Source of the DNA: Protula sp. h YS-2021
Lineage: Eukaryota > Annelida > Polychaeta > Sabellida > Serpulidae
Direction of reading: 5' to 3'
NCBI GenBank assembly: GCA_949752745.1
Contig: OX457027.1
Coordinates: 18,618,603 to 18,682,602 of the forward strand
DNA: 64,000 nucleotides
The notes under the pieces were generated by a model. It was not told where the DNA came from and did not search any database. It was given only the letters and a program-made list of their open reading frames with translations. Position 1 is the stretch's first letter. The number at the start of each line of letters is the position of its first letter. The translations under genes were made by a program, and so were the position numbers. Below, one piece after another: positions 38,401-43,101 of the stretch.

Positions 38401-41400
38401 AGAAACCTTGGTGTTATTTTCGAGCAGGTGGAAGCAATGACCCTCGATTTACTGTGTTTGAAGAGTGTCACGGATTTTTGTGCCAAGTTTATTTCCAGCA
38501 GAAGGTATGAATAAAGTTCTGATCATGCAGCTCATCGCTCTAGGTGTAAACATAACAGGGAACTGTGCCATTTGAAAAGCATCGTTTCTGTGAAGCTGTG
38601 AGTCGTTAAAATGCGACATCAGAGTGAAAACCAGGGTTAAACATTAGCCTGTATGAAGAGAAAGAGATAAACGGGGTCACTTATAGGTCACTTCCTTTCC
38701 TGTGTCAGGTAATGGGGCCCAAAAGACCATTTTGATTTATAAATAAATATAATTTGATGAAAAGTGTCATTTATATTATTTGTATTTTTTATTCCAGGCA
38801 TTTACATATCTTAGTTTTAAACGCTGGAGTGTTTTCCATGCCATACACATTAAGTGATGACGGTTACGAAAGCACCTTTCAAACCAACCATTTGGGACAT
38901 TTCTACCTGACGCAGCAGCTGGAGCCCCTACTGCTGATGTCAGCTCCAGCCAGGGTGGTCGTCGTTTCGTGCGAGTCACACAGGTGACCTTTTTCGCCAA
39001 ATTGACTTATTAGAATGACTTATTATCCCCCGTGAAACGGAGGGTTATAGTTACGAGCTGGTCCGTCCGTCCGTCTTGCCGTCTGTCTGTCCGCAAAAAG
39101 GAACCTGAAACCTTACGTGGTGAAAATATATATATTGAAGATGTGCAACGTGGCATTATTGTCAGAATCGGCCAAAAATTGACGTCGTGAGAAACTGTGA
39201 AATATGGTGAATTTTTGGCTTGAACTTAGCCGTGAGACGATGTTTTCGATAGAAAGGATTGTCGTAGGAACTTGAAACCTTGCGTGTTGAAAATATATAT
39301 ATTGAAGTTATGCAACGTCGCATTATTTTCAAAAGCGGCCAAAAATTGACGTCGTAGGAAGTTGTCAAATATGATGAATTTTTGGCTTGAACGTAGCCGT
39401 GAGACGATGTTTTGTCCGGTCGACTTCTCATAGCAGGGATTGTAGTAAGAACCTGAAACCTTGCAGCGTGACTTGCTGCAATCTAATTGGTCAATTTCCA
39501 AGTCAATAATTTTTCAATGCTGACCGAAACGCAAAAGTCTATAGATATTACTGTTATTTGCGATCAAAACGCCTGTTAAGTCATGTAACAAAGGATGTAG
39601 TGAATTATTTCGGGTCAACATGAAGGTCAACATTTTCTCACTGTTCAACAGTCCATCATGTTTACTCAAAATAAGTCTGTATCTGACTCAAGAGTAGTCA
39701 GTAGGTGCAGTTGTGTGAGTCACTGTGTTCGCTTTAATGTAATCATAGTGCATGTCACTCATTGTAATCACTTCAATTTAATCGTAATGCGTGTGTGTGT
39801 ATTGTAATCGCTTCAATGTATATTTCTAGATTTACAGATCTCAACAGTCAAACAATATCTGTTGACAAGCTGTCTCCTTCCGCGGGTGCCTACAAGCCAA
39901 TGGTAGCTTACAACCAGTCTAAGCTCTGCAACATTCTCTTCTCAAACGAACTCAACAGGCGCCTGTGCCACCAGAAAGTGTTCAGCAATGCGGTGCATCC
40001 GGGCAATGTAATAAGCACGGGGCTGTCGAGGCAGTGGTGGGTCTGGCGTCTGCTCTTCGCGCTCCTCAGGCCGTTCACTAAGTCAAAGGTAGAAACACCG
40101 CAATCAAAGCAGTCAATGACTACGTGCATCACTGACTTTCCGGTAGTACTTTTATTCAGAATGCCCACGTTTTCTGGGCCAAACCCACTTGCGTCAGGGG
40201 AATTCCATCAGCTTTGTGGTTTTTAAATGTATGTAGTTGTGTTATACGATTTCTACATACTTTTACTAATTCTTACAAATAGCCTCCCCCACCCCCATCC
40301 CCCCCCCTCACCTCGTCGACTCATAAACAAATTTGTTACAGCTAAATGTGGCAAGCAGGCAGATGATATGGAAACTTTGTTTTTATACTTTCTGTGTGTA
40401 TGAGTATGTAGTATGTGCGTCTGATGTAGACACTTGAATTTGTTAACACGATACGCCGGATCAGCTTCAAACTTGGTGGGATTATGCTCTGGTTTGGTTC
40501 ACCGGTTGGGTTTATTTCACGTATACAGGGTTCGCACAAAGTCCTGGAAGGCCTAGAAAAGGAAACGGCCGAAAAAAGTTCTGGAAAGGCCTGGAAATTG
40601 CAAATCCCCCGAATTTTTTTCCAGACTTATAAAGGGCCTATGTAATCGATGCCTACATATATAACGTCATTGAAGGGTCGTAGGTAAGAAGTGCACAAGC
40701 GGCATTTTTGTTAGTTGTCAGCTGAACCCGGCAGTGAATCGATAAGGGTTACTTCTAACATTTCCAATGCAAAGTTTCTCGGTGTAACTGAATGAGTCCA
40801 TTATAACACCACAAAAAGACTTGTGCTGTTCTGCATTTTTGCGACTTTTCAAGGGAAAGAACTGCACAAGCCCAAAACCAAAGACATGCCGCTTTAGCAC
40901 TGCTTTCCGACGACCCTTCCTGTGTTGTGGACACTAGATCTTGTTAACACAATAACTCAGCTTCAACTGGTGGGATGGTGCCTTGGTCTGTCGGTTACTT
41001 TTTTACGCTTATATAAAAACGCGTGACGTCATATGACGCCACAATGTCAAAAGTGCGTCGTCATTGTAAGTGCAAAACAAAACATCGGATTAGCTTCGAA
41101 CTTAGTAGGATAGTACCGTGGGTGAGTTTGACGATTCATATTATATTTGGCGTGTAAAGTGCTCTGCATGACGTCTTAGGACGTCAAAACGTGTTGTGGA
41201 CACTTGACGTTGGTAACACGATATCTGTCGAGCGACAGACCGGATCCATCCGATTCAAACTTGATGGGATTATGCCCTGGATTAGACTGCCGGTTTCTAG
41301 TGTAGGTGACGCATGTTGGACAGTACGTGACGCCATATGACGTCAAAGCGTGATTACAAACTCGCACCTCACCCGCTTCTCCTATGAATGTTGGGGAAGA

Positions 41401-43101
41401 TAGGTTCGGTAGCACCCAGATTGATGAGCGGTGCTTGGAGGGGGGAGAGTACCAATGCAAAGCCATATCGGGGTGACCGGCTGAGCGAGAGGGGTATGAT
41501 TAGCAGCCGGGGAGGGGGGGGGGGGGCGGAGAGGGTAGGCGGTACCTTTGTTAACCAATGCATAAGTTTTCTCGACTCGTTAGACACAACATTTTCTGTG
41601 GGTTTTTTTTTCTGTTATCGTTGTGTTTACAATCCTCTGCAGGACTTATCTATTAATTTTACTGGGCTGACAAGAGAGTTGTTTTCACTGCCAAACTCTT
41701 CCATATGTGGGAGCGGTTATGTTACATTTACTTGCAGTGCCTGGAATCATTTTTCACTTTCTAAGTGGGTTATCTGGTATCTTCTGTTTTGGCAAGCAGC
41801 TCACCATTTTGGCACAAATATGTTCCCCAAACCCCCCCCCCCCCCCCCCCCCCATTGAGATGAGGCGTCTGCTGTACAGTTAAGAAAGGACAGTGAGGAA
41901 TGCCTTTCCTGTGCTTTTTGGACGATAAGATTGCACAGAAACAAGGTATATAGCATGGGTGTAACTAAAATGGGGAATTGGTTATGTAGCGATCACCTTC
42001 CAGACCCTGATAAAAAAAGACGTGCAATGAAACATGTTTGTAGTTCCGACCTTCCAGAATCGGATAAAAAGACGAACAGTAAAACCTGCCTCAGTAAAAC
42101 CTGCCTGTCGTTACCTGCATAAAAGAGACTTACAGTCGAACCTCTGTAGTAAGCACTCCCCAGGTCCCGATTCAAAAGACGTAGAGGTTAATCCCAGTTT
42201 ATAGTGACTATATTGCACATTGCTTAACTTGTTCCTAGACTGTATAGAAAGTAAGAATAAAGATACCCAGAAGACAGGTTGCGAAGCTCCCCCTTCCCCT
42301 ACAGGAATGGGATGAAGATGTTCGGTAACCCGACTTCTAAACATATCATATATATTGTCAGATATATTTGTATAAGGTAAAAAGTCTTAAAATTCGGACA
42401 TAGAACAAAATTGTCAATATAAAACTTCGTAAACAGTGGGCGAGCAAGCGGTGGAAAAAGATTTGTTTCTGTTTACAAAAACAAAACGGCAATGGCTGGC
42501 TAATAAAAGTGTTTGACATGTAGGAGTACACTAATGTTGTTATGCACTGGCCGCTCTAGTTTTAAACTACATTCAATGAAAATTACTGGCGTGCTTCATT
42601 GATACATTTATCAAATGGTGTAAATTAGATAGCAAGTTTTGCTGGACAGTTGTGGTCGGTAGTCCTGTACTCATTCACTCAAACCGCAGATGATGCTGAG
42701 AGTTTCTGTGTACACTTTGTTAGTAGAACTGTTTCCATTTCCTCAGTGATGCAAGTAACGGCCCAACTTAATTTTTTTCCAAGAAAATTTCGAATACCAT
42801 TAACGAATAAGAAATAAACAGGCATGGGGAGATGATAAACGTATTACTGGAAGATCGTGCTTTTATGTCAAAATGGTGGATGGAGGTAGTTATTGTAAGC
42901 GTATTGTTGCAGGAACAAGGTGCCAGTTGTTCGATTTTCTGCGCCACGGCGAGAGAACTCGAAGGGACAGGAGGCTATTACTTCAATAACTGTTGCCGTT
43001 GTGAACCAATCAAAGAGGCGTATAACGTGGAAACGGCGGCAAAGCTTTGGGACCTTAGCGTAGCCATGGTAACCAGCGCACGGTCTCTGCAAAACGGCTG
43101 A
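5148..43101 (+). CDS. WWOX: WW domain-containing oxidoreductase, nine coding exons
   Basis: Join 5148-5239, 34104-34168, 34674-34731, 36785-36984, 37460-37578, 38428-38504, 38798-38983, 39830-40088, 42913-43101: 1245 nt, 414 codons with no internal stop. All introns are GT-AG. In order the product has an acidic N-terminus, WW1 (W17, W39, P42), a basic GKKK linker, WW2 with the second Trp replaced by Phe (W58, F80, P83), then a short-chain dehydrogenase with TGASCGLG (132-139), LNAG, NHLGHF and catalytic YNQSK (Y293, K297). WWOX binds PPxY partners through WW1 and is a tumour-suppressor/stress scaffold and putative NAD(P)-dependent oxidoreductase. Length, intron phases and the position of the YNxSK motif agree with the human gene as I recall it. 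The open frame and intact motifs suggest a functional gene. Confidence 0.96.
6134..7525 (-). pseudogene. LINE reverse transcriptase (CR1/L2-like)
   Basis: An open frame of 463 codons with the canonical polymerase motifs: a [12 protein letters not shown] block, [21 protein letters not shown] (motif A), [19 protein letters not shown] (motif B) and LFADDTNIF (motif C). These copy element RNA into DNA at the target site. The usual NYRPIS motif reads NNSPVS, and the C-terminal third normally found after the catalytic core is missing or displaced, so it is very likely inactive. It overlaps the endonuclease frame at its 5' side by 29 nt in another frame, a sign of a frameshift in an originally continuous ORF2. 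Confidence 0.88.
7497..8423 (-). pseudogene. LINE AP-like endonuclease, frameshifted
   Basis: 8423-8169 carries an [18 protein letters not shown] motif typical of the start of LINE endonucleases. Around 8160-8030 another frame carries ICFSETW and RGGGVAVYI, and 7862-7497 carries GDFNIN and the late ITDHLPIF motif. These are catalytic-block signatures of the exonuclease/endonuclease/phosphatase fold that nicks target DNA. Several frameshifts and stops separate the pieces, so this domain is dead. Confidence 0.75.
8695..9554 (-). pseudogene. LINE ORF1 protein, broken
   Basis: 9554-9189 encodes a protein that begins MAPKSS, has a basic stretch (YKRKK) and then a coiled coil with a heptad-like NIESQ..ERL..LE region. 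9105-8695 carries the C-terminal part ([16 protein letters not shown] ... CKVFVKLNG), like the RNA-binding/FP25K-like C-terminus of many LINE ORF1 proteins. Stops between 9189 and 9105 break the frame. ORF1 proteins coat LINE RNA. The assignment rests on position upstream of the endonuclease and on the motif style. Confidence 0.65.
9560..11225. other. Intron 1 sequence with simple AT-rich repeats, no gene
   Basis: 9910-10135 is a degenerate low-complexity run built from AAAACGTTTTT and related words. About 10520-10600 holds a GACGGACAGACGGAC motif and a block seen in other dispersed repeats of this type. Overlapping short frames at 10634-10918 show no recognisable domain and occur on both strands, so I do not call them genes. 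At 11029-11050 a 9-bp stem (ATTTCGCTA/TAGCGAAAT) is visible. Confidence 0.4.
11230..12035. repeat. Degenerate ~115-130-bp tandem repeat array
   Basis: About six to seven imperfect units share, in order, CTCTATCTCTAACCGTTTTC, GAGATAATGGTCAACTTC, GACCTTGACCATGACGG, AGGTCAAGGTCACCGAGGT, ACCTCTTATATAACGTC and GGGTCGAAAATAAGCTCAAA. Units differ by many substitutions and small deletions, so the array is old. The AGGTCAAGGTCA core looks like a steroid-receptor half-site pair but is probably only part of the satellite word. Confidence 0.8.
12566..12623. repeat. (CT)n microsatellite
   Basis: About 29 uninterrupted CT units. The +strand frame through it (a poly-SL peptide) is a by-product and not a gene. 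Confidence 0.97.
12657..14085 (-). pseudogene. DUF4806-type protein exons
   Basis: Coding-like pieces on the minus strand appear in order. About 14065-13985 ends in SSEG with a GTAAGT donor. About 13730-13680 encodes [16 protein letters not shown]. 13533-13298 encodes a P/S/E-rich linker starting VPLPPAPQ and follows a TTTTAAAAG acceptor. 12951-12720 contains [20 protein letters not shown] followed by [10 protein letters not shown]. The last block has the pattern of DUF4806 (hydrophobic-aromatic start, xxVExxxALE, short helical tail). DUF4806 proteins are common in invertebrates and often lie beside transposase genes. Whether this copy was a host gene or the cargo ORF of the adjoining element cannot be settled here. 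Confidence 0.5.
15088..16544 (+). mobile_element. 5'-truncated I/Nimb-type LINE copy with TSD
   Basis: The insert 15100-16532 is flanked by the 12-bp repeat CTTTCATAACTA (15088-15099 and 16533-16544). It starts inside the polymerase C-terminal domain (SLHVEANEQ), continues through RNase H ([39 protein letters not shown]) and a CCHC-like tail ([17 protein letters not shown]), and ends in a 3' UTR and an AACT-repeat tail. Frameshifts near 15660 and 16010 break the ORF. It landed inside the minus-strand transposase gene. Confidence 0.9.
16970..17479 (-). pseudogene. Transposase N-terminal exon with internal duplication
   Basis: 170 codons of open frame. The middle contains two tandem copies of a ~35-residue acidic segment (each with [18 protein letters not shown] and SEGE..I), visible in DNA as near-identical blocks about 120 bp apart (17190-17310 and 17310-17430). 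The C-terminal part has the conserved LAxWxxxxxxSxxxxNxLLLxLR and LPKDSRTLxKT-type signature. The LINE 3' fragment at 17504-17648 sits just upstream, at a pyrimidine-rich TTTCAG acceptor, so this is probably an internal or first coding exon. Confidence 0.6.
17494..17658 (+). mobile_element. I/Nimb-type LINE 3' UTR fragment with TSD
   Basis: Only 145 bp (17504-17648) of the family 3' UTR: the block ATACACGGTTTTGACCTAC, TGTAACCCGCTAAGGGTCGG and a CTAACTAACTAAC tail. Perfect 10-bp flanks CAATATTGAA (17494-17503 and 17649-17658) prove insertion by target-primed reverse transcription with extreme 5' truncation. Confidence 0.9.
17880..21700. other. Intron 1 sequence, no gene recognised
   Basis: Mostly AT-rich. 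Short frames here (for example 18079-18279 minus and 19000-19293 plus) show no known motif. About 19785-19920 is a GC-rich island with repeated GGCCGTTTTGGGACCG words. 19448-19462 is a short (AT)n. 20836-20855 is the perfect palindrome GCTATTTCGTACGAAATAGC. About 21435-21535 carries two copies of TTTCCTGTGTAT followed by CGC-rich sequence, resembling an old MITE, unclassified. Confidence 0.4.
21787..22693 (+). pseudogene. I-type LINE AP endonuclease (5' half of split ORF2)
   Basis: Starts [15 protein letters not shown] and contains [26 protein letters not shown] and NIYLPP, all standard EEP-fold blocks. At about 22150-22190 the frame changes and the expected GDFN catalytic block is missing, a small deletion. 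After it come IDLSIAS and [12 protein letters not shown] (the SDH motif). The frame then reaches the RT linker ([22 protein letters not shown]) and is cut by the Ngaro insertion. Confidence 0.82.
22694..22826 (-). repeat. Ngaro repeat B2
   Basis: 133 bp from TTAAACTCTTGATATTTTGC to ...TTTACTGTC, matching 23189-23321 with no difference that I can see. It forms the 3' end of the element (minus strand) and abuts LINE coding sequence. A 51-bp AT/G-rich segment (22827-22877) separates it from A2. Confidence 0.92.
22878..23187 (-). repeat. Ngaro repeat A2
   Basis: 310 bp starting GTGTTAAAAGCAGTCCGA and ending CACTTAATTGTCC on the plus strand. It matches A1 at 27171-27480 in the same orientation. 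In the replication model for Ngaro elements, A2 and B1/B2 allow regeneration of the complete ends from a circular intermediate. Confidence 0.93.
23189..23321 (-). repeat. Ngaro repeat B1
   Basis: 133 bp, the partner of B2. It lies one base from A2, giving the B1A2 fused block, and follows the recombinase stop codon by 56 bp in element orientation. Confidence 0.92.
23378..24358 (-). CDS. Ngaro tyrosine recombinase
   Basis: 326 codons. N-terminal SAM-like core-binding region ([15 protein letters not shown]), then the catalytic domain with the first Arg in [13 protein letters not shown] (Lys region), the HSFRRGG box (H-x-x-R) and the presumed Tyr nucleophile in [14 protein letters not shown]. 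It cuts and rejoins DNA through a covalent Tyr-DNA link and replaces the integrase of LTR elements. Its start overlaps the end of the RT ORF by 37 nt in another frame. No disabling change is visible. Confidence 0.93.
   Translation of the reverse strand: MVQQEAILDGELRAYRRAAFSEATKSAYRTHRDTFLRFCAYYRYTPVPASKITVARFSAFLARTLRPQSIRCYLAGIRVLHLELGYPSPTDDNFVLSTTLKGIVHTKGTQPKQKLPITIAILQRLHNVLTLQDSFQCCFWAACLVAFFCYFRKSTLLTRTSCSHDCRKDLCREDYTTSTEGGVISVKHTKTLQNFDRRLEVPIPFIPGSVLCPVTAMSKHLDMVHLDSNAPLFSFRKGASTVPLTHSLFVNTLRTLLTQVGLKAEDYSGHSFRRGGASFAFSCGLPTYIIKTQGDWKSDAYQQYLSVPLAMRKTCSRIIALKMGSH
24322..25926 (-). CDS. Ngaro reverse transcriptase-RNase H
   Basis: 534 codons. RT blocks are [32 protein letters not shown] (motif A Asp), [15 protein letters not shown] (motif B) and ICFLDDFFI (motif C with FLDD instead of YxDD, usual for this group). 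The RNase H block follows ([40 protein letters not shown]). It makes and processes the cDNA. The start is 34 nt downstream of the gag-like stop, so translation may use reinitiation or frameshifting. Confidence 0.93.
   Translation of the reverse strand: MDTWLTELQNDPDLVYLANGISEGFDIITPGVPLTKVNLPNSKKAETVYRTKVEEQIQKEIDMGRYVKVDYEPEIVSPISCVVKEDGSIRLIHDCSQPDGLSLNSHANPEKNTFVTVDSAVNMIDKGWYMAKVDLKNAYRHAAISIDSRRATGLKWRFREDKDYTYLVDTRLPFGASLSVGAFHKITQSVVRMMNRRGLQAIICFLDDFFICAATEQECRQAMDILLQLLQNLGFTISWDKCVSPSKNITFLGINIDSESGILSIPNQKLTDVVRTLREWGSKNRTATKREFQVLIGRLNWVASVIHSVRPALRRLIDQMSKLRKQNHRARVSRDLKLSLQAILDLCIYFNGTSCFLRKARPEAAYIVTDSSGVAGAAALVKESRVTDWLYTRWASDFKELNTAHINIKELAAAALAIHRWGPTLCNSVVLLYTDNTTTLHALNRFAIRNKQGSDILRDMLMTCAIFNIRIRAKYISTNNNKLADSISRLHLLPHATYVAHRVHMEKMSNNMSQASFNFIIQEWFSKRPYWMAN
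25960..26946 (-). CDS. Ngaro gag-like protein with CCCH finger
   Basis: 328 codons. The N-terminus (about residues 5-65) is helical and SAM-domain-like, with [19 protein letters not shown]. The middle is an A/P/T-rich linker and a conserved block with [18 protein letters not shown]. The C-terminus has a CCCH-type finger ([20 protein letters not shown]-x8-C-x4-C-x3-H) followed by a second Cys/His cluster ([13 protein letters not shown]). It is the first ORF of the element and presumably binds its RNA. The role is inferred from position and the finger. Confidence 0.82.
   Translation of the reverse strand: MEANIEQFTSYLLERKVRQSTIDKLIKEELDDLELLAETDSSSIAKLKLTTGQTIALTKVIQQLKSPDDGNSTASDSIPAEKAGTLPSAAPATATTLRDQNIEDLLKSVQEADNVLQQAQAGETTHDPWLDGRPAGTVKALLVQDFCGLVLAPHEEDVIQLGNARILTQPRAPKPSPTDISVSQYLVGASRILAQLLRSGQLPCTLPAILGHLKYLIKMGEYLQTYPRERVMLLDQEYRIQQAAGQIAWGEDSFHLGLKYLSSDLGPRTRPTRNAPTAPRTKAPIDPASGSEICKNFQTTKGCLYRDCKFAHVCIIQGCHKRHPEHKH
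27171..27480 (-). repeat. Ngaro repeat A1
   Basis: The 5' end of the element in its own orientation, same sequence as A2. The gag-like ATG lies 225 bp inside it. It abuts LINE sequence at 27481. Confidence 0.93.
27486..28633 (+). pseudogene. I-type LINE reverse transcriptase (3' half of split ORF2), deleted
   Basis: Resumes the LINE after the Ngaro insert. Present are [43 protein letters not shown] and the [13 protein letters not shown] block. Motif A (the F/Y-x-D-x-x-K-A-Y-D aspartate) is missing: the frame jumps at about 28265-28275 to QYSQ..., and motif B resumes in another frame at about 28305 (FPQGCILS). Motif C is LFVDDF in a further frame (28406-28633). Loss of motif A means no polymerase activity. 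Confidence 0.85.
28639..30075 (+). pseudogene. I-type LINE RT thumb, RNase H and Cys/His tail
   Basis: Open from about 28639 to stop 30073-30075. It starts [15 protein letters not shown] (thumb region), then [17 protein letters not shown]. RNase H1-like blocks are [38 protein letters not shown] and [19 protein letters not shown]. It ends with [18 protein letters not shown] 1-nt frameshift near 28625-28632 separates it from the upstream piece. RNase H in a LINE removes the RNA strand after first-strand synthesis. This is the best-preserved copy of the domain in the window. Confidence 0.88.
30076..30244 (+). other. I-type LINE 3' UTR and AACT tail
   Basis: Contains AATCAATAAAGTATAAATTC (an AATAAA signal), a GTGTCGTTAAACCAATCA block and the tail AACTAACTAACTAAC. 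The same tail closes the copies at 16532, 17648 and 38080. Tandem tetranucleotide tails are typical of I-group elements instead of poly(A). Confidence 0.85.
30257..30850. other. Intron 1 sequence, nothing recognised
   Basis: AT-rich spacer between the LINE target duplication and the MULE fragment. I see no coding frame, inverted repeat or splice signal of note. Confidence 0.4.
30785..31153 (-). pseudogene. C-terminal fragment of a MULE-type transposase
   Basis: 122 open codons beginning [19 protein letters not shown], followed by a basic region ([21 protein letters not shown]) and [14 protein letters not shown]. This matches, from memory, the C-terminus of metazoan Mutator-like (MULE) transposases, where a VGHxHPSxWxxIxxLQ motif precedes a basic QKRL tail. 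The DDE catalytic domain is absent. The 5' side ends at the hairpin at 31161-31214, so the fragment was cut there. Confidence 0.6.
31161..31214. repeat. Near-perfect 24-bp hairpin with 6-nt loop
   Basis: Left arm 31161-31184 and right arm 31191-31214 are reverse complements at 23 of 24 positions (one T/C difference); the loop is GTCCGA. The right arm partly overlaps what would be coding sequence just upstream of the MULE fragment, so it looks like an inverted duplication made at a break or by foldback synthesis. Confidence 0.9.
31215..32683. other. Intron 1 sequence, no gene recognised
   Basis: A frame at 31277-31492 (71 codons, with a hydrophobic stretch [14 protein letters not shown]) resembles a signal peptide but has no homologous motif and no splice context, so it is not called. 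The rest is AT-rich with T tracts (32328-32342). Confidence 0.35.
32684..33965 (+). mobile_element. TIR DNA transposon with a possible FLYWCH-like segment
   Basis: Terminal inverted repeats of 43 nt at 32684-32726 and 33923-33965 match at 39 positions, built from CGTTTCGTCTA words. Inside lie C-rich (33009-33060) and G-rich (33576-33612) tracts in inverted orientation flanked by GGCCCAA/TTGGGCC. The plus-strand frame 33392-33631 contains [20 protein letters not shown], like the start of a FLYWCH zinc finger, a domain often found at the N-terminus of MULE proteins. No transposase remains and no target duplication is evident. Confidence 0.6.
34104..34168 (+). CDS. WWOX: WWOX exon 2 (rest of WW1 and linker)
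   Basis: 65 nt, the same length as the human exon as I recall it. Acceptor CTTTCTTTCAG, donor GTGCGT. It encodes [11 protein letters not shown], completing WW1 with its second Trp and conserved Pro, then TGKKKIIAG, the basic linker that is a nuclear localisation signal in the human protein. Phase 2 in, phase 1 out. Confidence 0.95.
34674..34731 (+). CDS. WWOX: WWOX exon 3 (first part of WW2)
   Basis: 58 nt, again the human length as I recall it. It follows a TTTTTATGTCACTAG acceptor and ends GA|GTAAGT. It encodes [18 protein letters not shown], the first two strands of WW2. The split Asp codon is completed at 36785. Confidence 0.95.
34969..36784. repeat. Minisatellite in WWOX intron 3 abutting exon 4
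   Basis: Units of about 38-44 bp with the words GTGTTTCATTCACGCACT, GGCCACGTG or AGTCACGTG, and CTCTGACATCATGC. About four to five units lie at 34969-35168 and about 22-23 at 35811-36784, with a three-unit repeat of another kind (35169-35810) between. The last unit ends ...CATTCACGCACTAG at 36784, which is the acceptor of exon 4, and the first exon bases CCACGTG continue the unit. About ten earlier units carry the same CACTAG|TCACGTG arrangement. Confidence 0.95.
35186..35760. repeat. Three ~178-bp tandem repeat units
   Basis: Each unit starts GTTTGTTAACACGATA(A/T)CTCAAGAACAAC or close to it, followed by AATGAAACTTGGTATGTAGC, AACACAGATCGGTATTG and AAATTATTCAGCATCGGAA. It begins with a GTCGGTCGGTCTGTCGGTCTGTC motif. 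Similar words (TTAACACGATA, CAAACTTGGTGGGAT) recur at 40440-40510, 40945 and 41210-41280, so this is a dispersed family. It interrupts the minisatellite. Confidence 0.85.
36785..36984 (+). CDS. WWOX: WWOX exon 4 (end of WW2, start of SDR domain)
   Basis: 200 nt. It encodes [16 protein letters not shown] (end of WW2; Phe stands where classical WW domains have the second Trp, as in human, which has Tyr), a linker, and the Rossmann motif TGASCGLG that binds the dinucleotide. The donor GTTCGT is weak apart from its GT. The start is fixed by the Asp codon split with exon 3. The exon is longer than the human one (179 nt as I recall), mostly in the linker. Confidence 0.94.
37460..37578 (+). CDS. WWOX: WWOX exon 5 (SDR domain)
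   Basis: 119 nt after acceptor TGACTGCAG, ending TGT|GTAAGG in phase 0. It encodes [20 protein letters not shown] and the following helix (the cofactor-binding beta-2 region with ACR). No ORF-breaking change. Confidence 0.95.
37857..38080 (+). mobile_element. I/Nimb-type LINE 3' fragment in WWOX intron 5
   Basis: Matches the last codons and 3' UTR of the copies at 16270-16532 and 30020-30244: GATGAAGTTGCACC, ATACAATTTTTAAAAGAAAT, TTACACGGTTTTAACTAAC, GTAACCCGCGAAGGGTCGACCGT and a short CTAACTAAC tail. Strongly 5'-truncated. I could not find a convincing target duplication. Confidence 0.82.
38428..38504 (+). CDS. WWOX: WWOX exon 6 (SDR domain, short exon)
   Basis: 77 nt between acceptor TTTTCGAGCAG and donor GTATGA. 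It encodes [20 protein letters not shown], matching the [14 protein letters not shown] block of vertebrate WWOX, including the Asp that contacts the adenine ring in SDR enzymes. Frame is phase 0 in, phase 2 out, as in human. Its single reading frame is too short for routine ORF detection; I found it from the gap between exons 5 and 7. Confidence 0.94.
38798..38983 (+). CDS. WWOX: WWOX exon 7 (SDR core)
   Basis: 186 nt, the human length as I recall it, acceptor TTTTATTCCAG, donor GTGACC. It encodes [18 protein letters not shown], the NHLGHFYL block and [12 protein letters not shown]. The NAG motif is canonical here, whereas human WWOX has NAA. Phase 2 at both ends. Confidence 0.96.
39040..39490. 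repeat. ~165-180-bp tandem repeat in WWOX intron 7
   Basis: Two full units and a partial one with the words GAACCTGAAACCTTGCGTG, GAAAATATATATATTGAAG, CGGCCAAAAATTGACGTCGT and GAATTTTTGGCTTGAAC. It is preceded by a GTCCGTCCGTCTTGCCGTCTG motif, as for the intron 3 repeat. Confidence 0.85.
39830..40088 (+). CDS. WWOX: WWOX exon 8 (catalytic YxxxK)
   Basis: 259 nt after acceptor TGTATATTTCTAG, ending TCAAAG|GTAGAA in phase 0 at coding nt 1056, the same coding position as I recall for human exon 8. It encodes [16 protein letters not shown], then [20 protein letters not shown] with the catalytic Tyr293 and Lys297, NAVHPGNV and [18 protein letters not shown]. Confidence 0.97.
40089..42912. other. 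WWOX intron 8, degenerate repeats
   Basis: No exon-like frame. 40440-41340 holds several copies of the TTAACACGATA ... TTCAAACTTGGTGGGATTATGCC repeat words. 41513-41527 is poly(G) and 41830-41853 poly(C). 41990-42120 has repeats with CCTTCCAGACCCTGATAAAAAAGACG and CAGTAAAACCTGCCTG that recur at 45130-45440. Confidence 0.5.
42913..43101 (+). CDS. WWOX: WWOX exon 9 (C-terminus, stop)
   Basis: 189 nt after acceptor GTATTGTTGCAG, stop TGA 43099-43101. It encodes [20 protein letters not shown], then [11 protein letters not shown] and a helix with [12 protein letters not shown], all aligning with the human C-terminus. No clear polyadenylation signal lies close by; the nearest good AATAAA that I see is at 44019-44024. 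Confidence 0.96.
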   Translation, partial: EQGASCSIFCATARELEGTGGYYFNNCCRCEPIKEAYNVETAAKLWDLSVAMVTSARSLQNG

